From an uncultured Bacteroidota bacterium (GTDB taxonomy: Bacteria > Bacteroidota > Bacteroidia > Chitinophagales > Chitinophagaceae), in the NCBI GenBank assembly GCA_946479055.1, contig CAMLEX010000314.1:1-6260 (forward strand): DNA of 6,260 nucleotides. The letters run 5' to 3'. This document shows, piece after piece, positions 6,119-6,260 of this stretch. Below the pieces are notes generated by a model, which was not told where the DNA came from, did no database searches, and was given only the letters and a program-made list of their open reading frames with translations. How positions within the stretch are numbered: position 1 is the first letter of the stretch; each line of letters begins with the position of its first letter. The position numbers and the translations under genes are program-made.

Positions 6119-6260
6119 GCATCTGCTGCGCCAACTGCGACATCGCCTGCTGCAGGGCAGACAGAGACTTGGCCATGTCGGCCAACTGTTTCATGATCGC
6201 GTCGAGATTTTTATCGCCGCTCTGTAGTTTTTCCAGAGCGTCCATCAGACGTTCCTGGCT
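6060..6260 (-). pseudogene. Foreign coding fragment: internal piece of IS701-like transposase next to coiled-coil-like sequence
   Basis: The minus strand is open from the window edge (6260) to the junction and reads as coding, with G/C-rich third positions unlike the rest of the window. Nearest the junction, 6060-6137 encodes QLAQQMLKRAFDASLPAAW followed by VTGDSVY. This matches the region of IS701-type DDE transposases around the second catalytic Asp (usually followed by YG; Asp codon at 6069-6071). The homology stops after Tyr, exactly where the susC-like gene begins, so the conserved Gly, the rest of the transposase and any terminal inverted repeat are absent. Between 6138 and 6260 the frame reads LMDALEKLQSGDKNLDAIMK, then QLADMAKSLSALQQAMS, which is helical and coiled-coil-like. 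This is not the F.TKP-type sequence I expect before this transposase region, so a second join or a different protein is possible. I recognise the transposase piece from its motif only. Confidence 0.5.

Noticed and set aside
6060..6260. Clean IS insertion into the receptor gene
   Set aside because: No terminal inverted repeat or target-site duplication is seen at the boundary, and the transposase similarity begins in the middle of its coding region.
1..6260. CRISPR array, tRNA/rRNA gene, or known riboswitch
   Set aside because: No regularly spaced direct repeats, no cloverleaf with anticodon and T-loop signature, and no recognisable riboswitch core were found by eye on either strand.

Overview
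The window looks like Bacteroidota DNA, most plausibly Chitinophagales/Sphingobacteriales-like. The support is moderate to low G+C, a SusC/RagA-type TonB-dependent receptor, a GntR/LacI-type hybrid regulator, and no Shine-Dalgarno sequence before any start codon, which is typical of the phylum. The genus cannot be fixed from this sequence alone.

Layout. (1) Positions 1-625 hold the 3' part of rpsB (ribosomal protein uS2), whose C-terminus is extended by an acidic linker and a Gly/Arg-rich RGG-type tail. (2) Positions 626-826 are a spacer with a repeat-like 19-mer, a 10-bp-stem inverted repeat and an A/T-rich repeated leader. (3) Positions 827-1663 are a complete tsf (EF-Ts), followed by a strong intrinsic terminator that could also serve the opposite strand. 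(4) Positions 1714-1909 separate convergent genes and hold a long imperfect hairpin resembling dispersed intergenic repeats. (5) Positions 1910-2941, minus strand, encode a regulator with a GntR-type winged helix and a LacI-like sugar-sensing domain. (6) Positions 2942-3205 form a divergent control region with small dyads and direct repeats. (7) From 3206 a susC-like receptor gene runs rightward until about 6056-6062, where it breaks off. (8) The last ~200 bases are G+C-richer (57% by hand count over 6061-6240, against 35% over 6001-6060). They read as coding on the minus strand and carry a short internal piece resembling an IS701-type DDE transposase beside a coiled-coil-like segment.

How the genes relate. 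rpsB and tsf are the classical translation pair. The divergent regulator and receptor look like the start of a glycan- or sugar-uptake locus: the regulator would sense a sugar or sugar-derived ligand and control the receptor, and a susD partner would be expected further downstream but is not in the window. The receptor lacks the C-terminal end of its barrel and ends in 18 foreign residues.

The right end is best read as a chimeric join, either an assembly or amplification artefact or a real rearrangement. It is not a clean insertion-sequence boundary, because the transposase homology starts mid-gene with no terminal repeat. I found no convincing novel multi-gene system. The items most worth a second look are the RGG tail on uS2, the junction at ~6060, a perfect 24-bp palindrome inside the receptor gene, and the small structured elements around the gene starts.
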